The notes: generated by a model from the letters alone, not told the origin. A DNA stretch of 64,000 nucleotides from Methylocaldum szegediense (GCF_949769195.1 NZ_OX458333.1:4064001-4128000), one strand, 5' to 3'; shown: positions 18,889-30,934, counted from the first letter of the stretch. Program-made: numbers and translations.

Positions 18889-19461
18889 TCAGCCAAAGAG
18901 TGCTTTCATGTCCACGTCGCGTTTCTCGTCTTCCGAAAATTCGAGCAACTCGAACGGCCTGAAATTGAATAGCCGAGCAATGATGAGGTCGGGAAATTCC
19001 TCCAGCCGGACATTGTTGTTGTTCACGGTCTGGTTATAGAACTCGCGGCGGTCGGCGATCGCGTTTTCGAGGCCGATGATCCGGGACTCTAAAGTGCGGA
19101 AGGAAGCATCCGCCTTCAGGTCGGGATAACGTTCTGCGACTGCAAAGAGCTGCGTCAAGCCCTGTCTTAGCTGGGTTTCCGCCGCACCGAGCGCATGCAG
19201 GTCAGAAATTTCCCGAGCTGCAAAGATGCCGGCGCGGGCCTGCATGACCTTTTCCAGCGTTTCTCTTTCATGTTGCATATACTGCTTACAGGTTTCGACC
19301 AGCTTCGGCAATTCATCGTGACGTTGTTTGAGCAGCACGTCGATGTTGGACCACGCTTTTGCGGTATCATGCTTCAGATTGACTAGCCGGTTGTAAATCA
19401 GAATGGCATACACGACCGCGAACAGGATCGTGCCGACTAGAATGAAACCGCCAACGCTCAT
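18889..19461 (-). CDS. lemA: LemA family protein
   Basis: 190-residue protein. Residues 5-24 form an N-terminal membrane anchor ('GFILVGTILFAVVYAILIYN'), followed by a long helical bundle with the family motif 'RLVNLKHDTAKAWSNIDVLL' and 'QRHDELPKLVETCKQYM'. The C-terminus 'RLFNFRPFELLEFSEDE' is the conserved end. LemA proteins are membrane-anchored with mostly unknown function, and the gene is usually paired with a GIDE-domain or TPM-domain gene, as here. Start at the ATG 19461 gives the normal family N-terminus. Confidence 0.93.
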   Translation of the reverse strand: MSVGGFILVGTILFAVVYAILIYNRLVNLKHDTAKAWSNIDVLLKQRHDELPKLVETCKQYMQHERETLEKVMQARAGIFAAREISDLHALGAAETQLRQGLTQLFAVAERYPDLKADASFRTLESRIIGLENAIADRREFYNQTVNNNNVRLEEFPDLIIARLFNFRPFELLEFSEDEKRDVDMKALFG

Positions 19462-19555
19462 ACGCTCACCTCGTGCCTGTGAAATCGAATCGGGGATGGG
19501 AAAAGTATAGACGGCGGGGCCGGCGAGTCGTTTGGTATCAATTGGAGTGTCATAA

Positions 19556-20104
19556 GTGGCGATTCAGATTTACAACGGTATCGAGCCGAAATTGGGAGCC
19601 AGGGTTTATATTGCGGACAGCGCACTGGTGATCGGCGATGTGACTCTGGGGAACGACGTCTCAATTTGGCCGACGACAGTCGCGCGGGGCGATGTACACC
19701 GCATCGAGATCGGCGACGAGACCAATATTCAGGATGGCTGCGTGCTACACGTCACCCAACGAAGCCGCTATAACGAGGAGGGCAATCCTTTGATTATCGG
19801 GCGTGGCGTCACCGTAGGGCATCGAGCCGTTTTGCACGGCTGTACGATTGGTGATCTTTGCCTGATCGGCATCGGTGCCGTAGTTATGGACGGGGCCGTC
19901 GTGGAGAACCAGGTCATGATTGGCGCGGGCGCTTTGGTGCCGCCAGGCAAGCGCCTGGAAAGCGGTTTCCTTTACGTGGGGGCTCCGGCGAAGCAAGCCC
20001 GTCCGCTCAAGGAGGCCGAATTGGAATACCTCAGTTTCTCCAAGGACGGTTACATTCGCTTGAAAGATCAATATCTGGCCGACGCTGGGTTGCCCGGTGC
20101 TTAG
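19556..20104 (+). CDS. Gamma-class carbonic anhydrase family protein (YrdA-like)
   Basis: 182-residue left-handed beta-helix protein made of hexapeptide repeats ('LVIGDVTLGNDVSIWPTTV', 'VMDGAVVENQVMIGAGALV'). The three His residues expected to bind the metal appear in 'CVLHVTQRS' and 'VGHRAVLHGCTIG'. The closest known type is E. coli YrdA/PaaY. Carbonic anhydrase activity has been shown for some members but not all, so the reaction remains unproven here. The start is GTG at 19556 with GGAG upstream. It is convergent with aroE; the stop codons are only two bases apart, a neighbourhood also seen in other Gammaproteobacteria. Confidence 0.88.
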   Translation: MAIQIYNGIEPKLGARVYIADSALVIGDVTLGNDVSIWPTTVARGDVHRIEIGDETNIQDGCVLHVTQRSRYNEEGNPLIIGRGVTVGHRAVLHGCTIGDLCLIGIGAVVMDGAVVENQVMIGAGALVPPGKRLESGFLYVGAPAKQARPLKEAELEYLSFSKDGYIRLKDQYLADAGLPGA

Positions 20105-20106
20105 CG

Positions 20107-20943
20107 TCAGCAGGGATGCTCCCGGCTCTTCAGAGCATCGATCACCGGACGGGTCTCCGGCCGAATTCCTCGCCAAATTTGAAATGCCTCGGCCGCTTGC
20201 TCGACCAGCATGCCCAAGCCGTCGACGCTGACGGCGGCGCCCGCGTCTCGTCCCCACAAGACGAAGGGGGTGGGTTCGGAACCGTAGGCGAGGTCGTAGC
20301 AATATCCGCCGGTCTGTAGGATATTCTTCGGTAGCGCGGGAACTTCGCCGGCCAGACTGGCGGCGGTTGCGTTCAGAATGAGATCGAAGGACTCTGTGCC
20401 GAGGTCCGAAAAGCCGCATCCTTTAATCAGACCGAGATCGCCGAATTCGTCCGCAAGCTGGAAGGCTTTTTCGGGGGTGCGGTTGGCGATTACTAGATGA
20501 GCCGGGCCGTGTTCTAACAGCGGCTTGATCACGCCGCGGCTCGCGCCGCCCGCACCTAACAGAAGGATTCGGAGGCCTTTCAAAGTAAGTCCGAGGTTGA
20601 CTGTAAGGTCTCGTACCAAGCCGATCCCATCGGTGTTGTCGCCATAAATCGTGCCATCCGGACGCAAGGCTAAAGTATTGACGGCTCTGCTGAGTTCTGC
20701 CCGCTGGCTTCTATGGTCGGCGATTTTCCAGGCGAGTTCCTTGAGAGGAACAGTGCAATTCAAGCCCTTCCCGCCTCCGGCAAAAAAAGCCCGAACCTCG
20801 GTTTCGAAGGTTTCCGGTGGAACGTCTTGTGCCGTGTAGGTTAGGCGTTCTCCGGTCTGTTCCGCGAACAGGGTGTGAATAATAGGCGATTTACTGTGAG
20901 CAATGGGGTGGCCGAAGACGGCATAGCGATCTGCTGAGGACAT
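20107..20943 (-). CDS. aroE: Shikimate dehydrogenase (NADP+)
   Basis: 278-residue enzyme of aromatic amino acid synthesis, reducing 3-dehydroshikimate to shikimate. The substrate-binding motif 'GHPIAHSKSPIIH' is at the N-terminus, the catalytic Lys lies in 'NCTVPLKELAW', and the NADP-binding loop is 'LLLGAGGASRGVIKPL', with the adenine-phosphate motif 'NRTPEKA' after it. It is separated by 38 bases from the upstream hemB gene on the same strand, so co-transcription is possible. Confidence 0.97.
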   Translation of the reverse strand: MSSADRYAVFGHPIAHSKSPIIHTLFAEQTGERLTYTAQDVPPETFETEVRAFFAGGGKGLNCTVPLKELAWKIADHRSQRAELSRAVNTLALRPDGTIYGDNTDGIGLVRDLTVNLGLTLKGLRILLLGAGGASRGVIKPLLEHGPAHLVIANRTPEKAFQLADEFGDLGLIKGCGFSDLGTESFDLILNATAASLAGEVPALPKNILQTGGYCYDLAYGSEPTPFVLWGRDAGAAVSVDGLGMLVEQAAEAFQIWRGIRPETRPVIDALKSREHPC

Positions 20944-20981
20944 GGGTTAAATAAAATCGGCTCTTTAGTTTTTTGAAGCGC

Positions 20982-22052
<1,071 letters not shown>

Positions 22053-22110
22053 TTAGTGCATGCCGCCGAGTTATGATAAGAATACAAATAATGTGAGCAG
22101 GAGTTTTTAG

Positions 22111-23769
<1,659 letters not shown>

Positions 23770-23965
23770 TTATACGATCTTATACGACGGACGAGATTGT
23801 AGCACGGAGGAATGCGGGATGTTTTTGCCTCAAAAACATTTAGTCTCGCTAAGTAGGCGATGCGGGACCGAATCCTTAGCCTATCCGGTTGCTTCGAAAG
23901 TCCGTCGGTAAGCCCAGGATAAGCGATCTTTTAGGCTCCAACAGAAGACAAATCCTTGAGCCAGC

Positions 23966-24955
23966 ATGTCTCATCTTGATGTGATTGGCACAGTTTATTC
24001 CGGTCTCTTCTCGAGACCTAGCCAACCGCGATTGCGTCCCTGGTTGGAGCGTTTACCGTCGCAGTTGAACGAGGTTTTTGATGTCGCGAGGAACGGCAAT
24101 TGGCCAGCTTGGCGGTCCGTGCTCGCTGACTTGCCTGAAATCTCTGCGTCCGAAGTCGATCTGAATGCCGATTGTATTTTTATCGACGGAGGGTGCAGTG
24201 AGGAAGTGCGAACGCGAATCGAGCAATTGCTGCGCCGCCTTCATCCGTGGCGGAAAGGGCCGTACACCATCCACGGCATTCATATCGATACCGAGTGGCG
24301 TTCCGACCTGAAATGGAACAGGCTCAAAGACCACATACAGCCGCTTGAAGGTCGGACGGTGCTGGATGTGGGCTGCGGGAACGGGTATCACGCCTGGCGG
24401 ATGGTCGGGGGCGGTGCCGAGTTGGTGATCGGCATCGACCCAACGCTGCTGAGTGTCGTGCAATTTCTGACGGTCCGCCACTTTGCTGGCGATTTCCCGG
24501 TTTATGTGCTTCCTCTGGGTATCGAGGATGTTCCGCAGGGCCTTCGGGCCTTCGATACAGTTTTCTCGATGGGGGTGCTTTACCATCGACGTTCGCCTTT
24601 GGATCATCTTCTGGAACTCAAGGCTTGTCTTCGATCCGGCGGTGAATTGGTGCTGGAGACTTTGGTCATCGACGGCGGAGCGGGGCAGGTTTTGGTGCCA
24701 GAAGATCGCTATGCTCAGATGCGCAATGTATGGTTCATTCCGTCATGCCCTACCTTGCTGTCGTGGCTGAAACGATGCGGTTACCGGAATGGCCGGGTTG
24801 TCGACATCAGCAAGACCACTGCCGCCGAACAACGCTCCACAGACTGGATGCGTTTCCAGTCGTTGCCCGATTTTTTAGATCCGGTCAATCCGGCACTGAC
24901 GATCGAGGGCTTGCCGGCTCCGATTCGGGCAGTGTTTATCGCGGAGAGCCCATAG
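23966..24955 (+). CDS. cmoB: tRNA uridine-34 carboxymethyltransferase
   Basis: 329-residue methyltransferase-fold enzyme that uses carboxy-SAM to make 5-carboxymethoxyuridine at the wobble position of several tRNAs. The SAM-type loop is 'VLDVGCGNGYHAWRM' (from about residue 131), preceded by 'IDTEWRSDLKWNRLKDHI'. Further family motifs are 'FSMGVLYHRRSPLDHL' and 'NVWFIPSCPTLLSWLKRCG'. cmoA, which makes carboxy-SAM and is often adjacent, is not in the window. The start at 23966 gives a normal N-terminus. Confidence 0.95.
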   Translation: MSHLDVIGTVYSGLFSRPSQPRLRPWLERLPSQLNEVFDVARNGNWPAWRSVLADLPEISASEVDLNADCIFIDGGCSEEVRTRIEQLLRRLHPWRKGPYTIHGIHIDTEWRSDLKWNRLKDHIQPLEGRTVLDVGCGNGYHAWRMVGGGAELVIGIDPTLLSVVQFLTVRHFAGDFPVYVLPLGIEDVPQGLRAFDTVFSMGVLYHRRSPLDHLLELKACLRSGGELVLETLVIDGGAGQVLVPEDRYAQMRNVWFIPSCPTLLSWLKRCGYRNGRVVDISKTTAAEQRSTDWMRFQSLPDFLDPVNPALTIEGLPAPIRAVFIAESP

Positions 24956-25027
24956 GATCGAAAACCAGCGCTGGGGTAAAATAGTTTAAATCGCCTTCGA
25001 CCCTTCTTAATAGATTCCTTCTCCTTC

Positions 25028-26344
25028 ATGAAAACACCCCGTATTGGTTTTGTCAGCCTTGGATGTCCAAAGGCGCTGGTAGATAGTGAGCGCATTTTGA
25101 CCAAGCTGCGCGCCGAAGGTTATAGCCTCGTTCCAACCTATCAAGACGCCGATCTTGTTGTCGTAAACACTTGCGGGTTCATCGATGCCGCGGTCGAGGA
25201 ATCGCTGGAGGCAATAGGCGAGGCTTTGAGAGAGAACGGAAAAGTCATCGTGACGGGTTGCCTGGGCGTTAGAGAGAGCGAGATTCGCGCTCGTCATCCT
25301 CAAGTGCTGAAAGTGACGGGAGCCCATGCCTATGAGGAGGTCGTCGAGGCGGTGCATGAGCATCTGCCGCCGCTTCACGATCCCTTTGTCGATCTGCTGC
25401 CGCCAGAAGGCATTAAGCTGACGCCTCGCCATTATGCGTACCTCAAGATTTCCGAGGGCTGCAATCATCGCTGTACGTTCTGCATCATTCCGAGCCTGCG
25501 CGGCAATCTGGTTAGCCGCCCTATTGGTGAGGTGATGGCTGAGGCGGAACGCCTGGTCGCGGCAGGGGTGAAGGAACTGCTCGTGGTGTCTCAGGATACC
25601 AGCGCTTACGGAGTCGATTTGAAGCATCGGACCGACTTTTGGGGCGGGCGTCCGCTCAAGACTCGTTTTTACGATCTGGCCAAGGCCTTGGCGGAACTCG
25701 GGGTTTGGGTGCGCATGCACTATGTGTACCCGTATCCGCATGTGGATGACGTCATTCCGCTCATGGCCGAAGGGAAAATCCTGCCGTATCTGGATATTCC
25801 GTTCCAGCACGCCAGTGCTCGAATTCTGAAGCTGATGAAGCGCCCGGCGGCGGCCGAGAATATTCTGAGCCGGATCGCAGAGTGGCGGAGAATATGCCCG
25901 GAACTCGTGCTTCGCAGCACGTTTATCGTCGGTTTTCCCGGGGAAACCGAAGCCGATTTCGAGCAACTCCTCGCTTTTTTGCAGGAAGCGCAACTCGATC
26001 GGGTTGGCTGTTTTACCTATTCACCGGTCAAGGGCGCGGCCGCCAACAATTTGCCCGATCCAGTGCCAGAAGCCGTGAAGGAAGAACGTCTCGCTCGGTT
26101 TATGGCGGCGCAGGCCGAAATCAGCGCTAGCCGACTGCAATCCAAAATTGGACGGCGGGAAACGGTTCTAGTCGATGAAGTCGTGGAAGAAGGCGCGGTC
26201 GCTCGCAGCCGGGCCGATGCGCCGGAGATCGACGGTCAGGTGTTTATCGACGGTGCGACTCATCTGAAAGTCGGGGACTGGGCGGAAGTGATTTTCGAGG
26301 AAGCCGATGACCACGATTTGTGGGCCCACCTGGCCGATCATTAA
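25028..26344 (+). CDS. rimO: Ribosomal protein S12 methylthiotransferase
   Basis: 438-residue radical-SAM enzyme that adds a methylthio group to an Asp of ribosomal protein S12. The N-terminal MTTase domain has '[18 protein letters not shown]' and further cluster Cys residues in 'NTCGF' and '[10 protein letters not shown]'. The radical-SAM motif is '[11 protein letters not shown]' (about residues 147-157), and a C-terminal TRAM domain starts near residue 372. It is distinguished from MiaB by the RimO-type start and lack of the MiaB tail. A perfect 11-bp hairpin directly downstream ends the transcript. Confidence 0.97.
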   Translation: MKTPRIGFVSLGCPKALVDSERILTKLRAEGYSLVPTYQDADLVVVNTCGFIDAAVEESLEAIGEALRENGKVIVTGCLGVRESEIRARHPQVLKVTGAHAYEEVVEAVHEHLPPLHDPFVDLLPPEGIKLTPRHYAYLKISEGCNHRCTFCIIPSLRGNLVSRPIGEVMAEAERLVAAGVKELLVVSQDTSAYGVDLKHRTDFWGGRPLKTRFYDLAKALAELGVWVRMHYVYPYPHVDDVIPLMAEGKILPYLDIPFQHASARILKLMKRPAAAENILSRIAEWRRICPELVLRSTFIVGFPGETEADFEQLLAFLQEAQLDRVGCFTYSPVKGAAANNLPDPVPEAVKEERLARFMAAQAEISASRLQSKIGRRETVLVDEVVEEGAVARSRADAPEIDGQVFIDGATHLKVGDWAEVIFEEADDHDLWAHLADH

Positions 26345-26348
26345 TTTC

Positions 26349-26380
26349 GGGCGGCTATCTTCCCGGCCGGATAGCCGCCC
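26349..26380. terminator. Bidirectional intrinsic terminator between rimO and slyD
   Basis: Perfect 11-bp inverted repeat, gggcggctatc at 26349-26359 with gatagccgccc at 26370-26380, and a 10-base loop. It lies between two convergent genes and is followed by T-containing sequence on the plus side (tcgatttgtc). Confidence 0.85.
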
Positions 26381-26397
26381 TCGATTTGTCAATCGAA

Positions 26398-26883
26398 CTA
26401 GCTGTGGTGGTGTCCACCCGGGCCATGGACATGGCCGTGATCCAGCTCCTCGGGTGTGGCATCGCGGATCCCAGTGATTTCGACCTCGAAATTCAAGGTC
26501 AGACCGGCCATCGGATGATTGCCGTCTAGGATAACCTCATCGTCATCCACGCCGATCACCGTCAGCAGCTGAAGCCCTTCCGGAGACTGGGCATGGAATT
26601 GCATGCCCGGCAATATCTCCTGACCTTCTTCAAAAGCGGTTTTCGGTACCGACTGTACGAGATCGTCGTCGCGCAGGCCGTACGCTTCTTCAGGCGGGAT
26701 GCTGACTGTGAACTTGTCGCCCACAGATCGACCGGTCAAAGCGTTTTCCAGCCCGGGAATGATGTTGCCCATTCCGTGAATATAGGCCAAAGGACCTTGA
26801 CCCCTTGAGCTGTCGAGGATGTCGCCGTCATCACTGGTGAGGGTGTAGTGGATATGAACCACTTTGCGGGGTGAGACTTGCAT
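26398..26883 (-). CDS. slyD: SlyD-type FKBP peptidyl-prolyl isomerase
   Basis: 161-residue prolyl isomerase and chaperone. The FKBP domain is split by an insert-in-flap region, as in SlyD: 'VVHIHYTLTSDDGDILDSS' and 'GMGNIIPGLENALTGRSVGD' are followed by the flap ('ALEDGQ'-like region 'AFEEGQEILPGMQFHAQ') and 'DGNHPMAGLTLNFEVEI'. The C-terminal tail is His-rich ('DHGHVHGPGGHHHS'), the metal-binding tail that hands nickel to hydrogenase in E. coli; it is short here. It acts in the cytoplasm. Confidence 0.95.
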   Translation of the reverse strand: MQVSPRKVVHIHYTLTSDDGDILDSSRGQGPLAYIHGMGNIIPGLENALTGRSVGDKFTVSIPPEEAYGLRDDDLVQSVPKTAFEEGQEILPGMQFHAQSPEGLQLLTVIGVDDDEVILDGNHPMAGLTLNFEVEITGIRDATPEELDHGHVHGPGGHHHS

Positions 26884-26967
26884 GAGATACCCTTGCTGTC
26901 GCGGTGGTTGAAATTCCCATCATAACGAGTTTTCTCGACGATAGACAGGGTTGTTCGCATTTAGATA

Positions 26968-27165
26968 TCAAGCGATGAAGTGATAAGGGGATTTTTGTGG
27001 CTTCCGGATGGTTTTGCGTTGTTCTTTATAGAGAAGGTATACAAAAACTCCCATCAATGCTGTCAGCAGGCCGCACTTTACACGCAACAAAAAATCCAGT
27101 TTCGCAATCCAATGCGGATGGGACAGGATGTAAGCATTCATGTGAGCAAACCAGTTCTCGAACAT
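26968..27165 (-). CDS. Small membrane protein, unknown function
   Basis: 65-residue candidate. It starts 'MFENWFAHMNAYILSHPHW', has one hydrophobic helix ('CGLLTALMGVFVYLLY', about residues 31-46) and then a basic tail rich in Lys/Arg ('KEQRKTIRKPQKSPYHF'), which predicts the C-terminus in the cytoplasm. The ATG at 27165 is preceded by AAGGAG at good distance. No family recognised. It stands 84 bases from the slyD start on the same strand. The ribosome-binding site and the positive-inside pattern make it more convincing than a random frame. Confidence 0.6.
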   Translation of the reverse strand: MFENWFAHMNAYILSHPHWIAKLDFLLRVKCGLLTALMGVFVYLLYKEQRKTIRKPQKSPYHFIA

Positions 27166-27310
27166 GACCTCGGCTCCTTGAAAAATCCCGTGCGAGCGTA
27201 CCTAAAGTTCTTAGAATCAATTTTACGTGTTTGAATCCCCACTTTGCCAACAAATCCGTGTCATCGTTGTCCCTGCCTTGCAAAAACGGATCGGGCGCCG
27301 GGCGCATTGA

Positions 27311-28738
27311 GTGTGTTCGCCGCCTAAGGTAACATTCCGAGTTCTTTCTGGTCTAACAGCGAAAGATACTCCTCTGCTAATCCTCAACTTCGTCAAAAGG
27401 TTGTTCAAATTGCCGCGGCCTAAGCCGGAGGCAGCGGTGAGTGCCAGGATTTATCCGCGATCCGAACACATGATTTCCCGCTCGATGATCAGCGGTAACG
27501 CACTAAAGGTGCTGTATCGCCTAAAGAAATCGGGGCATCAGGCGTATTTGGTCGGCGGTTGCGTGCGCGACTTACTTTTGGGGCGCGAGCCGAAGGATTT
27601 CGACGTCGTCACCAGCGCACATCCCGAAGAGATTAGGACGATCTTTCGTAATTGCCGTTTGATCGGGCGGCGCTTTCGCCTCGCGCATGTGCACTTCGGG
27701 GATGAAATTATTGAAGTGGCCACCTTTCGAGGACTAGCAGGTGAGGATAGCTCTGAGGGGCGCGTCATAGAGAACGGCCGCATTTTGAGGGACAACGTCT
27801 ACGGAACCATCGAAGAAGACGCTTTCCGCCGAGATTTTACGGTCAACGCGTTGTATTACAACATCGCCGACTTTTCTGTAGTTGATTACGTCGGCGGCAT
27901 GGAGGACCACAAGGCCGGTGTGCTGAGACTGATCGGTGATCCGGAACAGCGGTATCGGGAAGATCCGGTGAGGATGCTTCGAGCGATACGTTTCTCGGTC
28001 AAACTTGGTTTCACCATTCATCCCAGTTGCGCCGAACCGATCAGACGGCTCTCCCATTTGCTGCGAGAAATCCCACCAGCCCGTCTTTACGAAGAAGTTC
28101 TGAAGCTGTTCTTATCCGGATACGCCGTACAGACTTTCGAACAGCTCCGGCAATTCGGGTTGTTTGCGGTGCTGTTTCCAGAGACGGAGACATGTCTGGC
28201 CAAGGAGCAGCAGGGTTTTCCTCTGACCTTTTTGGCGAAAGCCCTGGAGCGTACCGACCAGAGAATTCAGGAAGGCAAACCGGTGGCGCCGTATTTTCTG
28301 TTCGCGGCTTTACTGTGGGAGCCTGTGCGGTCGAGGGCCCAAGCCCGAGTCGACGCAGGTGAAAACGATATTATGGCTTACCAAGAAGCCGCAGGCGAGG
28401 TGATCGGAGCTCAAGTCCGGCATACCGCTATGCCGCGGACCGTCAGCCAGCCAGCACGCGAGGTATGGGCGCTGCAGCCGCGGTTTGAGCGGATTCTCGG
28501 TTCAAGGCCGTTCCGCTTGCTGAGTCACCCTCGTTTCCGTGCTGCGTATGATTTTCTGTTAATCCGGGCGGAGACGGGCGAAGCCGAGCCTTCGCTCGCT
28601 CAGTGGTGGACTCGATTCCAACAGGCGGACGAAGCCGAACGCAAGGCCATGACGAGTCCGGGTCGGCGTCGCTCTGGCCGGTCGCGGTCACGCAAACGCA
28701 GGGTTCGTACTGAACCTCCCGCCAATGTGTCCGTCTGA
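27311..28738 (+). CDS. pcnB: Poly(A) polymerase I
   Basis: Nucleotidyltransferase of up to 475 residues that adds 3' poly(A) tails to RNA and promotes its decay. The polymerase-beta-like catalytic motif is 'AYLVGGCVRDLLLGREPKDF' with the Asp pair in 'KDFDVVTS'. The RNA-binding regions follow ('DAFRRDFTVNALYYNIADF', 'YREDPVRMLRAIRFSVKLGF'). The C-terminus is a basic tail ('RRRSGRSRSRKRRVR'), normal for bacterial PAP. The N-terminus is uncertain: GTG at 27311 has no clear ribosome-binding site, and TTG at 27401 or ATG at 27470 are alternatives, since homology to E. coli PcnB begins around residue 27. The stop overlaps folK by 14 bases. Confidence 0.93.
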   Translation: MCSPPKVTFRVLSGLTAKDTPLLILNFVKRLFKLPRPKPEAAVSARIYPRSEHMISRSMISGNALKVLYRLKKSGHQAYLVGGCVRDLLLGREPKDFDVVTSAHPEEIRTIFRNCRLIGRRFRLAHVHFGDEIIEVATFRGLAGEDSSEGRVIENGRILRDNVYGTIEEDAFRRDFTVNALYYNIADFSVVDYVGGMEDHKAGVLRLIGDPEQRYREDPVRMLRAIRFSVKLGFTIHPSCAEPIRRLSHLLREIPPARLYEEVLKLFLSGYAVQTFEQLRQFGLFAVLFPETETCLAKEQQGFPLTFLAKALERTDQRIQEGKPVAPYFLFAALLWEPVRSRAQARVDAGENDIMAYQEAAGEVIGAQVRHTAMPRTVSQPAREVWALQPRFERILGSRPFRLLSHPRFRAAYDFLLIRAETGEAEPSLAQWWTRFQQADEAERKAMTSPGRRRSGRSRSRKRRVRTEPPANVSV

Positions 28739-29246
28739 TTGTTCAAAGCGGCTCAGCAAAGTGGTGGCCTATATTGGTCTAGGGGCCAATTTGGGTGACC
28801 CCGTGATGACCATCGAGTCGGCGCGGTCGGCCGTGAGTCGGATTGCAGATGTTCGGGAATTGGCTTTTTCAAGCCTATACCGCAGTACGCCGATGGGGCC
28901 TGCCGATCAACCCGACTATGTCAATGCCGTGATGGCGGTCGAGACAACATTAGCACCCCTGGCATTGTTGCGCGAACTCCAGATCATAGAAACCTCCTAC
29001 GGACGGGTACGCACGGGTGAGCGCTGGGGACCTCGTACGCTGGATTTGGATCTCTTGCTGTACGGCGACGAAACCATAGTGAGCGATGTGTTGACCGTAC
29101 CTCATCCGGGGATCGCGGACCGCGAATTCGTGCTCTATCCGCTCGCGGAGATCGCGCCGGACCTCGATATTCCCGGCCGGGGACCGCTGGCCGATCTGGT
29201 TAGCAAATGTCCGCAACGAGGATTGAAGGTGATTGAGCATGCCTGA
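28725..29246 (+). CDS. folK: 2-amino-4-hydroxy-6-hydroxymethyldihydropteridine diphosphokinase
   Basis: 173-residue pyrophosphokinase of folate synthesis. Family motifs: 'AYIGLGANLGDPVMTIESA', 'YRSTPMGPADQPDYVNAVM' and the ATP/metal loop 'WGPRTLDLDLLLYGDETIV' with its two Asp residues, then 'VPHPGIADREFVLYPLAEI'. It overlaps pcnB at its start and panB at its end, so the four genes pcnB-folK-panB-panC form one unit, a frequent proteobacterial order. Confidence 0.97.
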   Translation: MCPSDCSKRLSKVVAYIGLGANLGDPVMTIESARSAVSRIADVRELAFSSLYRSTPMGPADQPDYVNAVMAVETTLAPLALLRELQIIETSYGRVRTGERWGPRTLDLDLLLYGDETIVSDVLTVPHPGIADREFVLYPLAEIAPDLDIPGRGPLADLVSKCPQRGLKVIEHA

Positions 29247-30042
29247 CGCGCTCAAGGCTTTGACGATTCCGGACCTGGCGGAAATGAAGGCGAATGATAA
29301 GAAAATCGTCGCGCTTACCGCATACGATGCCAGTTTTGCCAGGATTCTGGACGAGGCCGGGGTCGATCTTGTATTGGTCGGCGATTCCTTAGGGATGGTT
29401 GTGCAAGGCCAGCCGACGACACTGCCGGTGACCCTGAGCGACATGGTTTACCATACCCGGTGTGCGGCGCGCGGCGTCCGCCGCGCGATATTGGCGGTGG
29501 ATATGCCGTTTGCCAGTTATTCCGGGCCAGCGCAGGCGATCGATAGTGCCGCTCGTCTGATCCGGGCCGGAGCGCATATGGTTAAGCTCGAGGGGGGGCA
29601 AAAACGGGCGGAGACCGTTCGTGCCCTGGTCGAACAGAGTATCCCGGTGTGCGGGCATTTGGGATTGCTGCCCCAATCGGTCCATCAGGTCGGCGGCTAT
29701 CTGGTACAGGGAAAGGACGAGAAAGCCGCGCAAGCGATCCTTCAGGATGCCATTGTTCTTCAGGAAGCCGGTGCCAGCCTTTTGGTGCTCGAATGTGTGC
29801 CGGCGACCTTGGCCGCCGAGATTACCGCGGCTCTCGATATTCCAACGATCGGCATAGGGGCTGGTCCGGACTGCAGCGGTCAGATTCTCGTGTTATACGA
29901 CATGCTCGGGATTACGCCGGGTAAGCGGCCTAGGTTTTCTCGAAACTTTCTTCAAGGCGTAGAAGATATTCCGTCGGCTATCCGCGCTTATGTGGAGGAT
30001 GTGAGAGCGGGTCGGTTCCCGACCTCGGAACACAGTTTCTAG
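29239..30042 (+). CDS. panB: 3-methyl-2-oxobutanoate hydroxymethyltransferase
   Basis: 267-residue TIM-barrel enzyme that forms ketopantoate from ketoisovalerate and methylene-tetrahydrofolate, the first committed step to pantothenate and CoA. Motifs: 'LVGDSLGMVVQGQPTTLPVT' with the metal-binding Asp, 'DMPFASY', 'VKLEGGQKRAETVRAL' and 'GHLGLLPQSVHQVGGY'. The ATG at 29239 overlaps the folK stop; a TTG two codons earlier is possible. Its neighbour folK contributes to the folate cofactor it uses. Confidence 0.97.
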   Translation: MPDALKALTIPDLAEMKANDKKIVALTAYDASFARILDEAGVDLVLVGDSLGMVVQGQPTTLPVTLSDMVYHTRCAARGVRRAILAVDMPFASYSGPAQAIDSAARLIRAGAHMVKLEGGQKRAETVRALVEQSIPVCGHLGLLPQSVHQVGGYLVQGKDEKAAQAILQDAIVLQEAGASLLVLECVPATLAAEITAALDIPTIGIGAGPDCSGQILVLYDMLGITPGKRPRFSRNFLQGVEDIPSAIRAYVEDVRAGRFPTSEHSF

Positions 30043-30073
30043 AGGTTTTGCAGCGGAAAATTCAAAGCTCAGC

Positions 30074-30934
30074 ATGCTGATTATCGACTCTGTCGCTGCT
30101 CTGCGTGAAACCGTTCGGGGGTGGCGTTTGAAAGAACTTTCGGTGGCTTTCGTGCCGACGATGGGAAACCTGCATGAAGGGCATTTGCATCTGGTTCGTG
30201 AAGCAAAGCGACTCGCCGATCGCGTGGTGGTGAGCGTTTTCGTCAATCCAACACAATTCTCTCCGGGCGAGGACTTCGATGCCTATCCGCGTACGCCCGC
30301 AGCAGATGCGGAAAAGCTTCGCGGCGTTGCGACCGATCTCTTGTTCATGCCTTCGGCAGGCGAACTGTATCCGGCGGGTTTGGGTGCGACGACGTTCGTC
30401 GAGGTGCCGGTATTATCGGATGAGCTCTGCGGACGTTTCAGACCGGGGCATTTCCGGGGCGTCGCCACCATCGTCTGTAAGCTTTTTAACCTGGTGCAGC
30501 CAGATGTCGCGCTGTTCGGCGAGAAGGACTACCAGCAGTTGTTGATCATTCGGCGCATGGCGGCGGATCTCGATTTTCCCGTGCGAATTCACGCTGTCCC
30601 GACCGTTAGAGAGGCCAGCGGCTTGGCGCTGAGTTCTCGAAATACGTATCTCACGACTGAGCAGAAGGAGCAGGCGGCTCTCCTATATCGCTGTCTGTGC
30701 CGCGCAGCTGAGGCCATCCGTCGTGGAGAACTGGATTTTGAGCGTATCGAACGGCAGCAGATCGAGACCTTGCAAGCGGCCGGATTTCGCCCCGATTATT
30801 TCAGCGTCCGCCGCGAAACCGATCTGGCGCCAGCAGGACCGGAGGATTCTTGTCTCGTTATTCTGGCCGCAGCTTGGCTGGGTAAAGCTCGCCTAATCGA
30901 TAACGTCCGGTTGACTCGTGAGCTGAGTCGGTAA
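30074..30934 (+). CDS. panC: Pantothenate synthetase (pantoate-beta-alanine ligase)
   Basis: 286-residue ATP-dependent ligase joining pantoate and beta-alanine. The HIGH-like motif is in 'PTMGNLHEGHLHLVREA' (about residues 28-44), the second conserved block is 'FGEKDYQQLLIIRRMAADL', and the KMSKS-like region is 'GLALSSRNTYL'. It starts 31 bases after panB. Its 3' end overlaps, tail to tail, the last 42 bases of the LysR-type regulator gene on the other strand. Confidence 0.97.
   Translation: MLIIDSVAALRETVRGWRLKELSVAFVPTMGNLHEGHLHLVREAKRLADRVVVSVFVNPTQFSPGEDFDAYPRTPAADAEKLRGVATDLLFMPSAGELYPAGLGATTFVEVPVLSDELCGRFRPGHFRGVATIVCKLFNLVQPDVALFGEKDYQQLLIIRRMAADLDFPVRIHAVPTVREASGLALSSRNTYLTTEQKEQAALLYRCLCRAAEAIRRGELDFERIERQQIETLQAAGFRPDYFSVRRETDLAPAGPEDSCLVILAAAWLGKARLIDNVRLTRELSR

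Noticed and set aside
25007-25993. 328-residue minus-strand frame opposite rimO
   Set aside because: Antisense shadow; rimO carries all its motifs on the plus strand.
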